A stretch of DNA of 64,000 nt from Rhipicephalus microplus (Eukaryota; Arthropoda; Arachnida; Ixodida; Ixodidae), in NCBI RefSeq assembly GCF_043290135.1, contig NC_134702.1:189628491-189692490 (forward strand), given 5' to 3'. The notes beneath the pieces were generated by a model. The model was not told the DNA's origin, did no database searches, and saw only the letters and a program-made list of their open reading frames with translations. This document shows positions 1-11,573 of the stretch, piece after piece (positions within the stretch are counted from its first letter, which is position 1; every line of letters starts with the position of its first letter). Both the position numbers and the translations under genes were made by a program.

Positions 1-26
1 TTACACAATATTTTTTTCTTTTGCAG

Positions 27-136
27 GAAACTCGTATAGGTTTAAATTTTGGCAGAACAATCACATACTGTTATCTTGGCATATAAGTCAAGAAGATCAA
101 GAAGATGCAGAAAGACGTTGGGATCCATATTTACCG
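27..136 (+). CDS. candidate internal exon, product not recognised
   Basis: A pyrimidine-rich acceptor (ttttcttttgcag) precedes an open segment that ends at a good donor (ccg|gtatgt). The reading frame starts with two bases of a split codon and gives 36 codons rich in aromatic and acidic residues; it ends in RRWDPYLP. The following sequence in the same frame soon runs into a stop. The composition looks like real coding sequence rather than chance, but I do not recognise the family. It could be an exon of a host gene extending left of the window, or part of a transposon. Confidence 0.35.
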
Positions 137-271
137 GTATGTTCTAATTACAGTGTAATCATTCAGTCGCTGTCACCCCCAAAACGTACAGCAGTATCGA
201 ATACCAAGGTTGACGGAATTTATTCAAGACATTTCTAAAGACGAAGTATTTTTCGCGTACTGCAAGCACTT

Positions 272-466
<195 letters not shown>

Positions 467-518
467 GCCGCTTATGACTGAGTGCTCTTAGAATCAGCCC
501 TTTAAATTCGTGTCAACT

Positions 519-715
519 CCGCAGGGCGCGGGTTCGAATCCCGGCTGCGGCGGCTGCATTTCCGATGGAGGCGGAAATGTTGTAGGCCCGTGTGCTCAGA
601 TTTGGGTGCACGTTAAAGAACCCCAGGTGGTCTAAATTTCCGGAGCCCTCCACTACGGCGTCTCTCATAATCATATAGTGGTTTCGGGACGTTAAACCCC
701 ACATATCAATCAATC
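519..715 (+). mobile_element. Ruka-like tRNA-derived SINE, 5'-truncated, with perfect TSD
   Basis: The copy keeps a Pol III B box (GGTTCGAATCC at about 532-542) but has lost the A box. The conserved body follows (cccaggtggt, ccggagccctccacta, cgggacgttaaacccc), ending in a short atcaatcaatc tail. A perfect 14-bp direct repeat, AATTCGTGTCAACT, lies at 505-518 and 716-729, so the ends are exact. The family matches the tick Ruka type as I recall it. The tail and TSD point to LINE-type target-primed retroposition. Confidence 0.88.
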
Positions 716-789
716 AATTCGTGTCAACTAAAATTAGTATGGGAGGGTAGGACAGCTTCACGAATATGACGCGTTAGAGACAGAGAGAG

Positions 790-2835
790 AGAAGTAACTT
801 TTTTGTATTCCACCAAAGGTTTCTGGTCAAGTGGGTGGGGTCCTCAGTCCAGGGCTCCACTGGCCATTGCGGCTCACTGGGCCTCGTCAAGCAAAGTCAG
901 ATGGCTTTCTCGATCCTTGCTAGCAAGCTAGGTCTCCCACAGCCTCGATCGAGATGTCATCCCCAAAAGGGGTGAATTGATGTTTTGGGGCCGCGATTCG
1001 CACTCCCACGTAATGTTTGCGAGAGTTGACCATCCGCAACACCACGGAACGCTTCGTGCGTATTTTGTGAGATCTATGGGGTGCTTTCTTTGTAAGCATG
1101 GGTACGCGTTGGTCTGTACTCGACGCTAATTTCGCGCCTCTTCTCCTGTAAGGGGGTGAGGATGATGATGATGATCCTCATAATACATGCGCACACCCAC
1201 AAAGGGGGATATGGATGGGAATGACACCATCTTTTTTGTTCTTCTCTTTGGTTTTCGAGGATGTCGCGTGGAGCTATTGGGGGTTCCTCAATGGTTGTGA
1301 CTGGTGCTCGGATGCTTATTTAACGAGCAAGCCGGTAGGCTCTTTTGCTGCCCTCAAGTCCCGCATGCACGGGGCACCAAAGTATTGCATGCTCATTTGG
1401 TAATTGCGTTCCTCGAATTTTCATAGCCGCCCTTGGAATCGCCCCGTACTGCAAGTCGATTGACAGTCGGTAATCACGAAGGCTGAGTCTCCTTTGCGTT
1501 CAGCGCATCTGATCGCCAATGCAACCGCCACCGTTTCGGCCGTTGTTGTGACCGGGGTTTTTATCGAAGCTACTATAGTTGTAGTTCCTCTGGTTGCAAC
1601 AACAGTGTAACCATTGCTTTGTAGTCTGCGGGCTTTGCGTAGAATTCGGATGGGTTGTTACCGTAATGATTTTGTAGTGCTCTTGCTTTGGCTTGCCGCC
1701 TACCTGTGTGGTACTTAGCGCTAATATTCTCCTGTATGGGGGACGCCATGATTTGTGCCCTAATGAGGTGAGGTGGTAAGTATGTCTCCTGTACGGTGTG
1801 TCGAGGTCTTAAGGGGTAACCAACCTGCTTGAGTGGAGCTCTGCCTGGGTCCGTGGAATTTAATCTTTTCTTTTGAAATATCAGCACGGTGGACGTTAGT
1901 TATTCATAGGTAATATAAAGTCCTAGCGCCTCAACTTTTTCGGTGTGAGCATTGGTGGACCGTCCAGTTACAACTTTGTATGTCGTTCTTATGATTGCGT
2001 CAATTTTTTGCTGTTTTAGTATTGGTTAGCTTTTGGAAAGGTATGCGATTGTATTCTACCTATAAAGTAAAGCTTGTACAAGACAGAGTTTCTTCTTCTA
2101 TGAAGCCTTGTCTTCTCCGCGTGACCCTGTGTGTCACGCAAGCTACGTTTGTCGTGGTTTTTCATTGTTTCGATCGTGTTATCTACTGTACCGTTATTTT
2201 GGATCCACTGGCCGAGGACACTTAACTTTTGCACCTCTATAATAGGTTGGCCATGAATATTGAGGTGTGTTTTGGGGCGTCACGCTTTTCTTGAGTATTT
2301 GGCTTTTACCCGGATAAGCTCTAAATTTTTCTGGTGTGCATCGCACGCCTTCATACATGCAAATTTGATCGACCTTCTCGATGGATTTTTAAAGGATATC
2401 TTGTTTGTTGCCAATGAAGCCTTTGGAAGCCCATAACTTATGTCATCCACGTATATTGATTTACCTAGCTCAAATTTCTCCTCTAGCCATAGGCCAAGCT
2501 TTCGCACCCCAACTATAAACAATAGAGGGGACAAAACAGTAAAGGGGACAAAGCAGTTAAATATTGGCGTTAACGCTGATCGAGTTGAACTGGTGCCTAT
2601 TGTAGCCGTTCGGTTTGTCAAAAAAGAGTTTCTGTAGTTGTAGATTTTTAATCCGCATCCAATGTTGCGAAGCTCCTCAAGGATTGTTTCGTGAGATATG
2701 GAGTCAAAGGCTTTTTTGATATCTAATGCTACGATGAACGTGTCCGTGCTCCCGTTAGGCGGGTTGAGCGCTTTTTCTTTGAGTAGCAGCAATACGTCCT
2801 GTGCGACTACCTTCGGTCTAAATTCAAACATTGAA
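790..2835 (-). pseudogene. decayed R1/I-clade non-LTR retrotransposon: RT, RNase H and C-terminal region
   Basis: Read on the minus strand, 2831-2280 encodes a reverse-transcriptase fragment. It has the palm motif with the first catalytic aspartate (ALDIKKAFDSISHETIL), a mutated thumb-side motif before LSPLLF, and a YVDD active site. Downstream pieces in shifting frames (about 1890-1390) resemble the linker 'TYLPPHLIRAQ' and an RNase H domain (VTTTAETVAVALAI, then a degraded SDSQ-like segment). The last part, about 1200-790, resembles the usual LINE carboxyl end. Several frameshifts and stops mean it cannot encode a protein. The 5' end is truncated near 2835. Domain order fits R1/I-type elements; the exact clade is inferred. 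Confidence 0.82.
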
Positions 2836-3734
2836 TTGGGAAACAGTCACAATAAATTACTATGCAAGTTTACTGACTACTTCAACGAAAAGAATTATGG
2901 GACAATGGAGAAGTACTACGTGAGTGGAAAGATGACGCACTAATACAGACATAAATCATGTCACGATCCCGTCGCGTGGTCGTGCAACACTTGCCGTTGA
3001 ACAATTGCACATTTCCGCGGGCGGATGTGTTTCACTGGTATGCAGGTATGTGCCATATGTGATTTAAACAATAACTTTCCAGGTACGGCAAAAACACACA
3101 AGGGTGATTTTAGCGAGTGAGCGTTAAAAAAAAGCTGGCATCCTCAGCGTTGACCCAATGAACGCGTGAAATATCATGGCATCAGCAGGAATGGCACCCT
3201 AGCAGTCTGCGTGGCAATAGAGCATTCTACCACAGAGCCACACCAGGTCTCCGAACTACTTCTAAAATATACCGTAATGTTTGTAAAACATCAATTGTGG
3301 TTGGAGTGCTTCGTATTCAATTATATAAACATTACATATACTCCTACCACACAGCCCTAAGGTCGGGCTAATGTCCATTGTGGTTAGGTAACATTCGCTG
3401 AAGTTGATTTATGTGGCTGTGTCCCGGGCTATCGTCATCACACTACATAGGAGTTTATCGCTTCTGGTGTTGCTAGTACTTGTGTTCCTGTTCGAATTCA
3501 TGAGCAAGTGCAAACAACTGATTATTTAGGCACCTGCAACTGTTCAAGACATGCCCATACTTGCAACATTTTACTTATATTAGGGTCACTTCATGACGTG
3601 TCATTAAAAAATTACCACAAGGGCAGCTTCCTTCCACATGCCTCGCATAACGTCGATTCCCAGGGTACGTGGGATGTGCCGCTTTTTTCTTTGTGGTATG
3701 CTTTGGTGCAATGGGGTCACAATACGTACATTTT
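2836..3734. other. unassigned sequence
   Basis: No convincing coding exon, repeat end or RNA gene was seen here. Short open frames are isolated and have no recognisable domain. Confidence 0.5.
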
Positions 3735-3955
3735 CAATGCGATAGGAATTACATGAACTCTCTCGGCTTGATTTCGCCGTCGGCGTCAGAGTGCATGTCG
3801 ACGTCACTAACCGTATATGTATACGTATCTTTATATATGAAAATGCAAGAACGAAAAAAGATACTGAAAAATTTTGGCTCGCAGAATCAAACTTGGGTCC
3901 TCTAAATTGTGACTGCGAGGCGTTGACCACTAAGCCCCCTACAAGCACAGCCTTC
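3735..3955 (-). mobile_element. second tRNA-headed SINE family
   Basis: On the minus strand an A-box-like GGCTTAGTGGTC (near 3940) and a B-box-like GTTTGATTC (near 3890) are correctly spaced for Pol III. A T-rich stretch with (AT)-rich runs follows, then a body containing gacgccgacggcgaaatc and a 3' part ending in cctatcgcattgaaaat. Its body differs from the Ruka-like copies, so this is a separate family with its own tRNA head. No target-site duplication was established. Confidence 0.62.
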
Positions 3956-4385
3956 AACGTTCAAACAGCAAGCATTATTATCTACTACTCGCCGCTGCTA
4001 ACGAGCATTTCGGGGGGAATTATTGTCTTTTGACCATTAACAGCAAGATCGCGCAATGATTGCGTATCGCCACCTCGCGCGGCAGCGCGCTCTCTATTTC
4101 CCCACGCATAATTTATCCCGCTTAGAGGAGGGGGCGACGCTCCCTGACACGCCCATATTTCGCAATGGGGAAGAGTGCAGGATCGTACTTCTCGGCTGGC
4201 CTCGGGCTTTTTAGAAACAATTCTGTTGTAGTTACCAGGCACACAAAGGTCACTTTATTAATTTCAGTCCCTATTTACAAAAAGCGCGCGCTTTTCGGAA
4301 ACTGAGACTGCAATATAGGAGCACACCATGCGTCTTTCAAATGTGCCCGAATCGGGTGCCAATGAGTGAAGGTAATTAATGTCTA
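3956..4385. other. unassigned sequence
   Basis: No gene, RNA or repeat boundary could be supported. Confidence 0.45.
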
Positions 4386-5062
<677 letters not shown>

Positions 5063-5348
5063 ATCACAACCTCCCCTATAAACTTACGACCTGCTCATGC
5101 CGCCGCTCCCTGTGTCGCCGGTTTCGCTTTTGCTTGTTTAGTTTTTTTAGTTCTCGAAAGTGCCGCAGCACGCCTTGGCGCTACAACTAACCCCCACTGT
5201 TGCAGCCGCCAAGCCGCTGTTCTGCTTGGTGCGTGCGTGCGTTCGCATGATCTTGTGGCACTCGAAGGCTATCGCCGCTATCGCTTGTGACCAGTAGTCT
5301 GCGCAGTCAGGAGCGTTAGATAACGACAGCAGCAGCACCATTCCCGCA

Positions 5349-6428
5349 ATGGTGTACTGCTGCGTTCCTTTTTGCAAGTCGAGCGATCGGCGGTCAACTG
5401 GGATATCGTTTCACGAGTTCCCCGTCACCCAGATTCGACAGGAGTGGTTGAAGAAGATCTCTCGACAGGATGAAGGTAAGGCACTGAAAGTGCTGTATTG
5501 CATGCACTGCAAGATCTGACTAGTGGAATGCAGTTCAAAACTTTTTTGCGCGCTATGTATGCTGCTCAGCGTTGTTGGCTAGCGTCTAGAAACACAAGTG
5601 CTGTTTGTGGGATTCGTGGACGCCGATCGTGTACACAGCCCATCAGGCCCTCAGCCAGGGAAAGGGGGGGGGGCACGTAATTCTGTTGAACTATGTGTTT
5701 TTACCAAAAATAAATGATAAAAATCGGCGTTTTTCTCAAATAGTCAAGGTTTTCAGCAAGTGCCCCCCGCCACGAAAAAATGTCCTGGCTAAGGGGCTGC
5801 AGCCCATGCTACATTTTTCCTTTGTTGTACTGTCCTTTGTTGCCGCAAGACTCCGTGCACGTGGCCGTGTCAGGGATAGAGCACTTACTTTCAACTATTC
5901 CGCTCTGATGCACAGCGGTGTTGCTTTGTTGAGAAATTTGTTTTATTTATTACACTATTGTTTTGCGCTGGCATTGTTTTATAACAAAATTAAGGGAAAT
6001 AGGCGCAAATGGATCTGCCCTGAACTGATGCAGCTGCTAGTAAATTGAAATGGTAAGGGATTCAACTAGTGAATACACTAGAGATCCTTTTCTGTCACGT
6101 TGTGAAGGTTACTAAAAGGCTAATTCTTAATCGATTGCCTACTATCTGATAATTCTGGTGCGGTCTTAAATACAATATTTGTAGGACCAGGAAAACAGCC
6201 ATAGGAGCCGAGCGACCGCAGTAAGGTATGCAGCTTGCATTTCAAGCCAGAAGATTACAGAGAAGGCCTGAAGCTGCGCAAACTAAAACCAGATGCCATA
6301 CCTTCAATATTCCCGAGCTACCCAGGGTATATGCAGGAACCATCCCGAAAAAAGCGACAGCCTGTGAAAAGGTGTGCTGTGCCAGGGCTGTCACCAGACA
6401 AGCCTCATGCAGAAGCAACTAAAAATAG
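5349..6428 (+). pseudogene. THAP zinc-finger exons of the P-element-like transposase
   Basis: Exon 1 (5349-5475) starts at ATG 5349 and encodes the opening of a THAP (C2CH) domain: MVYCCVPFCKSS, then HEFP and the conserved tryptophan of EWLKKIS. It ends in phase 1 at g|gtaag. Exon 2 (6185-6428) continues in matching phase with the second half, including KVCSLHFKPEDY, which supplies the last C and H ligands. A TAG at 6202-6204 interrupts it where family members usually have tryptophan. Every acceptor with the required phase leaves this stop in frame, so the DNA-binding domain cannot be made. THAP domains bind transposon ends in P elements. Introns and splice sites are otherwise well kept. Confidence 0.85.
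5655..5805 (-). repeat. dispersed repeat in intron 1 of the transposase relic
   Basis: The reverse complement matches 9497-9645 along its length. Shared features are a tagccaggaat-like start, a poly-G run, gcacttgctgaaa, ctatttgagaaaaac and atttatttttggtaaaa. The ends are G-rich and no clear target-site duplication is visible. Confidence 0.75.
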
Positions 6429-9400
6429 GTAAGCTTTTTTGTGTAATTAGTGTTTGTTTAGCCACGCCCAAATTTCTTCTAATACATGCTTCATCCTGTA
6501 ACACGTCGAAATTCTTAATGTTGCAGGCCACACATACCCTCTCCTTATAGGTCCCCGTCTGAGAAGATTGATGAGCAGGAAGACAATTGTGTGGCTGGCA
6601 GCAGTACCGCACATCAGGAGGATGAAATGCTGACAGAACCCTGCAGTGAACCCTCCTCTCTGCCTTTAATTTTGCCTGCACCTGAATCTTCTTTCTGCTT
6701 GCCTAATACATATCAGATGCCCAAACATGGCAAAACTGTCCAGTGCCAGACAAGTCCATCAAAGGCAACCAGACCACGTGGATGCCGACTAGGCTTTCAC
6801 TGTCCCGAATGACCAATCTCCTGAGGAAAGTGCAAAACCTTACCCGGAAGTGTCAAAGGCTTCAGAAAAAGCAGCATCACCTACAGGAAGAACTCTCTAC
6901 TCTGAGGCAGGAGGCAAAAAGGCGTCCTTGTTGAAGAGAACAAACGTCAAAATCCTCCAGGTGTGAACTTATCTCTTTTTGAACATTAAAAAAAATCTCA
7001 TTACCTGCTTATATCATACTTGCAGCAAAAGGTGGAGGAGAGCAACGAAAAAGCTCTGTTCCTTCAAGAGCAGCTTGCTTTTCTGGGCAAAAAGAAAGGG
7101 CTATGTCGTGAGCAGACAGTGCGCAAATGCGTTCTTTCACACGCTAAATCACCAGCCGGGTACCGCCTTCTTCGGGAGATTGGTGTCTTGACCTTGCCGA
7201 GTCGCTGTACCCTCAAGCGATACATTGGCGCATGCACTGGAGAGGTGGTGTCCTCTCTCATCAAGCGACGCCTTCATGCAGAAGTGAAACTGCACTCTAA
7301 GGAGGTACTTTATTTACTCTTCGCCTTTACTTTTTTGCCAGGATTAAAATTACTGGAGCTATGTTCTTTGCGATTATTGCAGGCACGCTGTGGGTCCCTG
7401 GTGATGGACGAAATGTCACTAAAGCAATCTGCACTGTACCATAAACAGTCCGATGCTCTCCATGGATTTGTCGACCTAGGAGGTGCCGAGGTAGACTATG
7501 GCCTGGAGGAGCAACTGGCAACTCACCTACTCTGCTTCGTCTTTGTAGGACTGTCTACCCACTACAGGTATGTGAAATATTTGGCTACTTTCCGTTCATG
7601 TCATGTGAACCTGTGGAGATAATTTTTTTTCCAATCCTTCAAATGATTACCATGTCCTTTACCTAATGCCTAGTGCTTTTACAATTACAGGCTGCCTGTA
7701 GGATATTATTTTACAAAAGGATCGACAGGGGAGCAACTCGAGCAACTTTCGTTGAAAGTAATGCAATCAGTTGAAGATGCTGGGTTTGAAGTGGTTAGGT
7801 TGGTTGCTGACAACCACAGCACTAACTGCAAGTTTTTTGCCAGCTTGTCTGGTGGCCAAATATGCCCTGTTGTCCCGTGAGTAATTGCTCAGTCACATTT
7901 TTGCTAAAGGTTACACCTCCTTTAATTGTGCATACATTTATGAGCTATTAGAGTGTTGAAGCAAATGTGTCCTGTCAACATTTTCACAGACTCCTAACAG
8001 TATTCACTGATCCTTTACAGGCACCCTCTCGATCCAGACAGGCAACTGTTCCTGTCGTTTGACTATTGTCATATAAAAAATGTCAGGAATCAGTTCCTCG
8101 ACACTAAAAGGATTTTCAGGAATGCTGGAGTGCTCATCGTTCCAGACTACCTGAGGTACAATTTGGTAGCTTTTTCATGCCTTACAAATTGACAGTTTAA
8201 CATTTCATTTTGTCACAGGAACTTGCATGACATACAAGAAAAGCAGGCGGGTGCTTTCAAGCTTGTGAGGTGCTTGACTAAAAAGCACCTTTGGCCGAGC
8301 AATTTTCAGAAGATGTCTGTTGCCAGAGCTGTTGCGATCTTATCTCCTCAGGTAAAGAGTGCATAAATGTTTATTTTAGAAGAAACTCAGAGAAAAATAT
8401 GATTTCACCCTTAGCATGTGGTGATGGTTATCCCACTCATAATTACCTGTATTATAAGTTTATTCTAGGTAACATCTGTGCTCAGGTTTTTACTAAAACA
8501 TGCACAGCAGCTCAGTTTCCATGGTTTTTGACGACTCCCTGCCAACCATTGAGTTCATGGAACTTGTTTATAAATGGTTTACTCTCCACAACATTAAGAG
8601 CACCTCATTGTTCTGGATGAGTAGAGACGCTCTGAGAATGCCCTTCTAAGGTCCAGATGACGAAAGGTATCCATGAACTACTTCTAATTGTCATTTATCT
8701 TTCATTTGTGTGAAAACATGAATGGTTCCATTTTCTTTATATGCACAGTTTTGTAATAGGTATTCTTTGCTATTAAAATCTAACCTTGAAACCTTTGTAA
8801 TTTGTCCGTAGGCCAAGTGCCACTTTCTAACTGATCTCATTGCTCATACTTTTATTATGCAGGCTCCTCTGGCTTGAAAATGAGTGCCTCATCTATTTTG
8901 ACTTATGGAAAGAGAGTACAGCACACAATCTAGAGTTTTTGTCAGAAGAAACTTATGAGGCCCTGAGAGTGACAACTATGTCAACTGTTCTCTGCACCAG
9001 GCATCTCCTTGGGCGCGGATTTCATTTGGTCCTTACAGGAAAGTTTTCCAGTGATGATGTGGAATCCCTGTTTTCTACCATACGACAGCTAAATGGCTCC
9101 AATGACCAAACCGATGCCTACGCAGCACTGTCGTCACTACAGAAGATTTTAGTAACGGGCTGCATTCATTCATCTCCAAGTGGCAATGTGGGAAGCGTTA
9201 TAGGTTCTATTGGGGAGGCAACCAAACTCGCCCCTCAACCTGCAGCTGCTGCACCACCTGACAAGGACATTAAGAAGCTTCTGCTCCCTTACCTTACAGC
9301 ATTGGAGCGCTTCCCAAGTGGGTTTGCACCATTTATTATTTACGAATACCTATCACTTACAAACATTTCAGTAATAAGATGCATATTTTGAAGATACAGA

Positions 9401-9496
9401 GGAGTTGATCCAAAAGTTTTAGTGCTTGTGTGGAAAGGTGACGTGCAGCTACATCAAAATGAGAAGTTCTAAATCGCAGTCATGAGTTCCTTAACC

Positions 9497-9645
9497 AGGC
9501 CCGTAGCCAGGAATTTTTTTCGGGGGGGGGCACTTGCTGAAATCCTTGGCTATTTGAGAAAAACACCTATTTTTATTATTTATTTTTGGTAAAACACATA
9601 CTTCACCAAAATTTCGGGAGGGGGGGGCTTGGTTGCTACTTTACG
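9497..9645 (+). repeat. dispersed repeat in intron 10, inverted relative to 5655-5805
   Basis: Begins ggcccgtagccaggaat, then a run of G, then gcacttgctgaaatcc and the AT-rich body shared with the intron 1 copy. The two copies face opposite ways in introns of the same relic. Confidence 0.75.
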
Positions 9646-10250
9646 ACACATTTACAAATTATTGCACTTTGCTTAGGTGGTACCACAATTATAGATGCTA
9701 CTACTTAATCACTTATTTTAATTGTATTGCCATTCTCTAAATTCTTTCTTTCATTCTCTCAGGTCCTCCTACTAAAAGCTTGCGTGCCAGCACACTGGCA
9801 CTAATAGCTGGTTTTCTAGTGAGAGCTGTCCAGGATAACATCTGCTGTGAAGGCTGCCTTATGAAAATACAGGCACCCAAATCAAGCTCTACAACAACTG
9901 CTCTAATTGAAGGAATTGACAGGGGAGGACTCTCATACCCCTCATTGCCATTTGTTGGATTTGTAAGCGTCCTTGAGGGTGCAGCCTCTAAAGCAGCTGC
10001 GATCCTTGTGAAAGGGCAAAAACCCTTGCAGAAGTTTTCAAGCATAGTGCTCCCTTCACTTCTAAAAAAATCCTTATTTGCATGCACTATGAATGATAGT
10101 GTGTCACAGAGAGCAGCTCTTTTGAATTTAATTTTGTGAAAATTCATGAGGCCTTTCTTGGCAAACTATGCCAATAATTTAACCGAGGCACATTCAAAGA
10201 GAAAGCTCCTCAACACGAAGCCTTTGTCGCGAAAAGTTTTGAAAGTTTAA

Positions 10251-11563
10251 AGTTCTTTTTCCTTGTAACAGCCACATAGAATTGCTGTATGCTCATGCAC
10301 ATATTGGCTGCTGACCTTCTTTTGAATACAGATAGGAGTGCGAGTTTGTTTTTCCAGTGTCATTTTAGCCTTATGAAACAAGACATGTCTGAACAAGACA
10401 TCAAGAATGTGCGGTCCACACTTCCTAGTCTTCTGACTTGGGTATCATTCTTTATATTGGGTTCATCTTTTTTCTCTTTTTTGTCTTGCCACGTAATCTT
10501 AACTTTTTCGGTTTTCTTTAACCCCCAAGTTTCTGCACTATATATTTGTACTGGTACAATGCAGTGGCTCTACACTTTGTTTTTGGGATGGCAGCATGTT
10601 GCTAGTCATAATTTTTCAAGGTTTCAGAATTTATGGATTTGATCACATGAATGCAATCAATTGTGGGGCAAGCTTTTCTAAAGCCAGCTTGCTTCCTTCA
10701 TTGATTAAAGTGCAGCGCTTTCCTTATCCTGTTTAAAAGAACCTTCGTGAATATATTGCTGAGAGTTTAGTAGAATAATATGGGCACTTTTCCAGCTAAG
10801 GCATACATTCGAGATCTTGAGACATTCTGCAATATTTAGTGGAGAGCAGAGTGGATCAGAGAATAAACAGGGGTAGCTCACATCTATCTTTAATAGAAAA
10901 AAGTAGAGCTGCGCAGGCAACGTAGTGCACAGGACCTATAACCAACGTGCAGCGAGAGCAACGGAGTGGATACCAAGGGATGGCTAACGCAGCCGAGTTA
11001 AACAGTTAGGTTGCTTGATGAAATTCAAGAGGTTCACTGGGATGAAATGAAATCGGCGTGTGCAAGACGGGGGAAAGAGATCATTGCGAGAGGTCTTTAC
11101 CCTGCAGTGGGCACATAATAGTCGGGTCATGTTAATGACATAGGATATTTCACCCCTGCATTGATAATATTTGAAAGTTGTTGGATATCTGGGAGATTTC
11201 GTCTGGTCCGAAAAGCAGTGTTTACTGGATCCTAGGGCAGTATTTTGCTTTGAGCAGGGCTGAATTTTAGTTCTGCCAGTAGTTACTGCAGATGGAGTGC
11301 TGATGGGCTCTAGGTAAAGCAAGAGGTGCTAGGTAGTTTGTGCGTCTATATATTCCTTTATGTCCTTGGCTGTACTACTCACTTTTTTTACTAGAGGTAT
11401 TGCTGATCACACTGTTAATGGTTTTGTGCACTAATAAATTGCATTTTGCAGTTATCAACATTTTCGTTGCAGATTAGATTTTCCTGTACTGGTATCTGAT
11501 GCTTAAAAAGCAATGTTTGGACAAGCATATTATTTACTACTGTTGCTGCAGTGTACCATTGTT
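10251..11563. other. unassigned sequence after the transposase relic
   Basis: Terminal sequences of the P-like element may lie here, but no inverted match to the region upstream of 5349 was found by eye. The open frames have no recognisable domain. Confidence 0.45.
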
Positions 11564-11573
11564 CTGGGAATAA
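11564..11573. repeat. target-site duplication, left copy
   Basis: CTGGGAATAA, repeated exactly at 14902-14911 on the other side of the LINE. Confidence 0.85.

Larger units (their letters stand above)
5349..10250 (+). pseudogene. P-element/THAP9-like transposase, eleven exons, decayed
   Basis: Exons as read: 5349-5475, 6185-6428, 6527-6960, 7026-7304, 7383-7567, 7691-7876, 8021-8155, 8219-8351, 8469-8666, 8863-9317, 9763-10250. Phases agree at almost every junction. Order: THAP finger, coiled coil (about 6810-6930), helix-turn-helix-like segment (SPAGYRLLREIGVLTLPS), RNase H-fold core with DEM at about 7405 and ADNHSTN at about 7810, DYCHIKNVRN, an insertion region, then SSDDVESLFSTIRQLNG and the C-terminal part. 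Breaks: TAG 6202-6204, a frameshift and stop in exon 3, a frameshift and TAA in exon 9, and TGA 10137-10139, after which the frame runs on to TAA 10248-10250. Terminal inverted repeats were not found. It is either an old transposon copy or a dead domesticated gene; the breaks argue against function. Confidence 0.88.
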
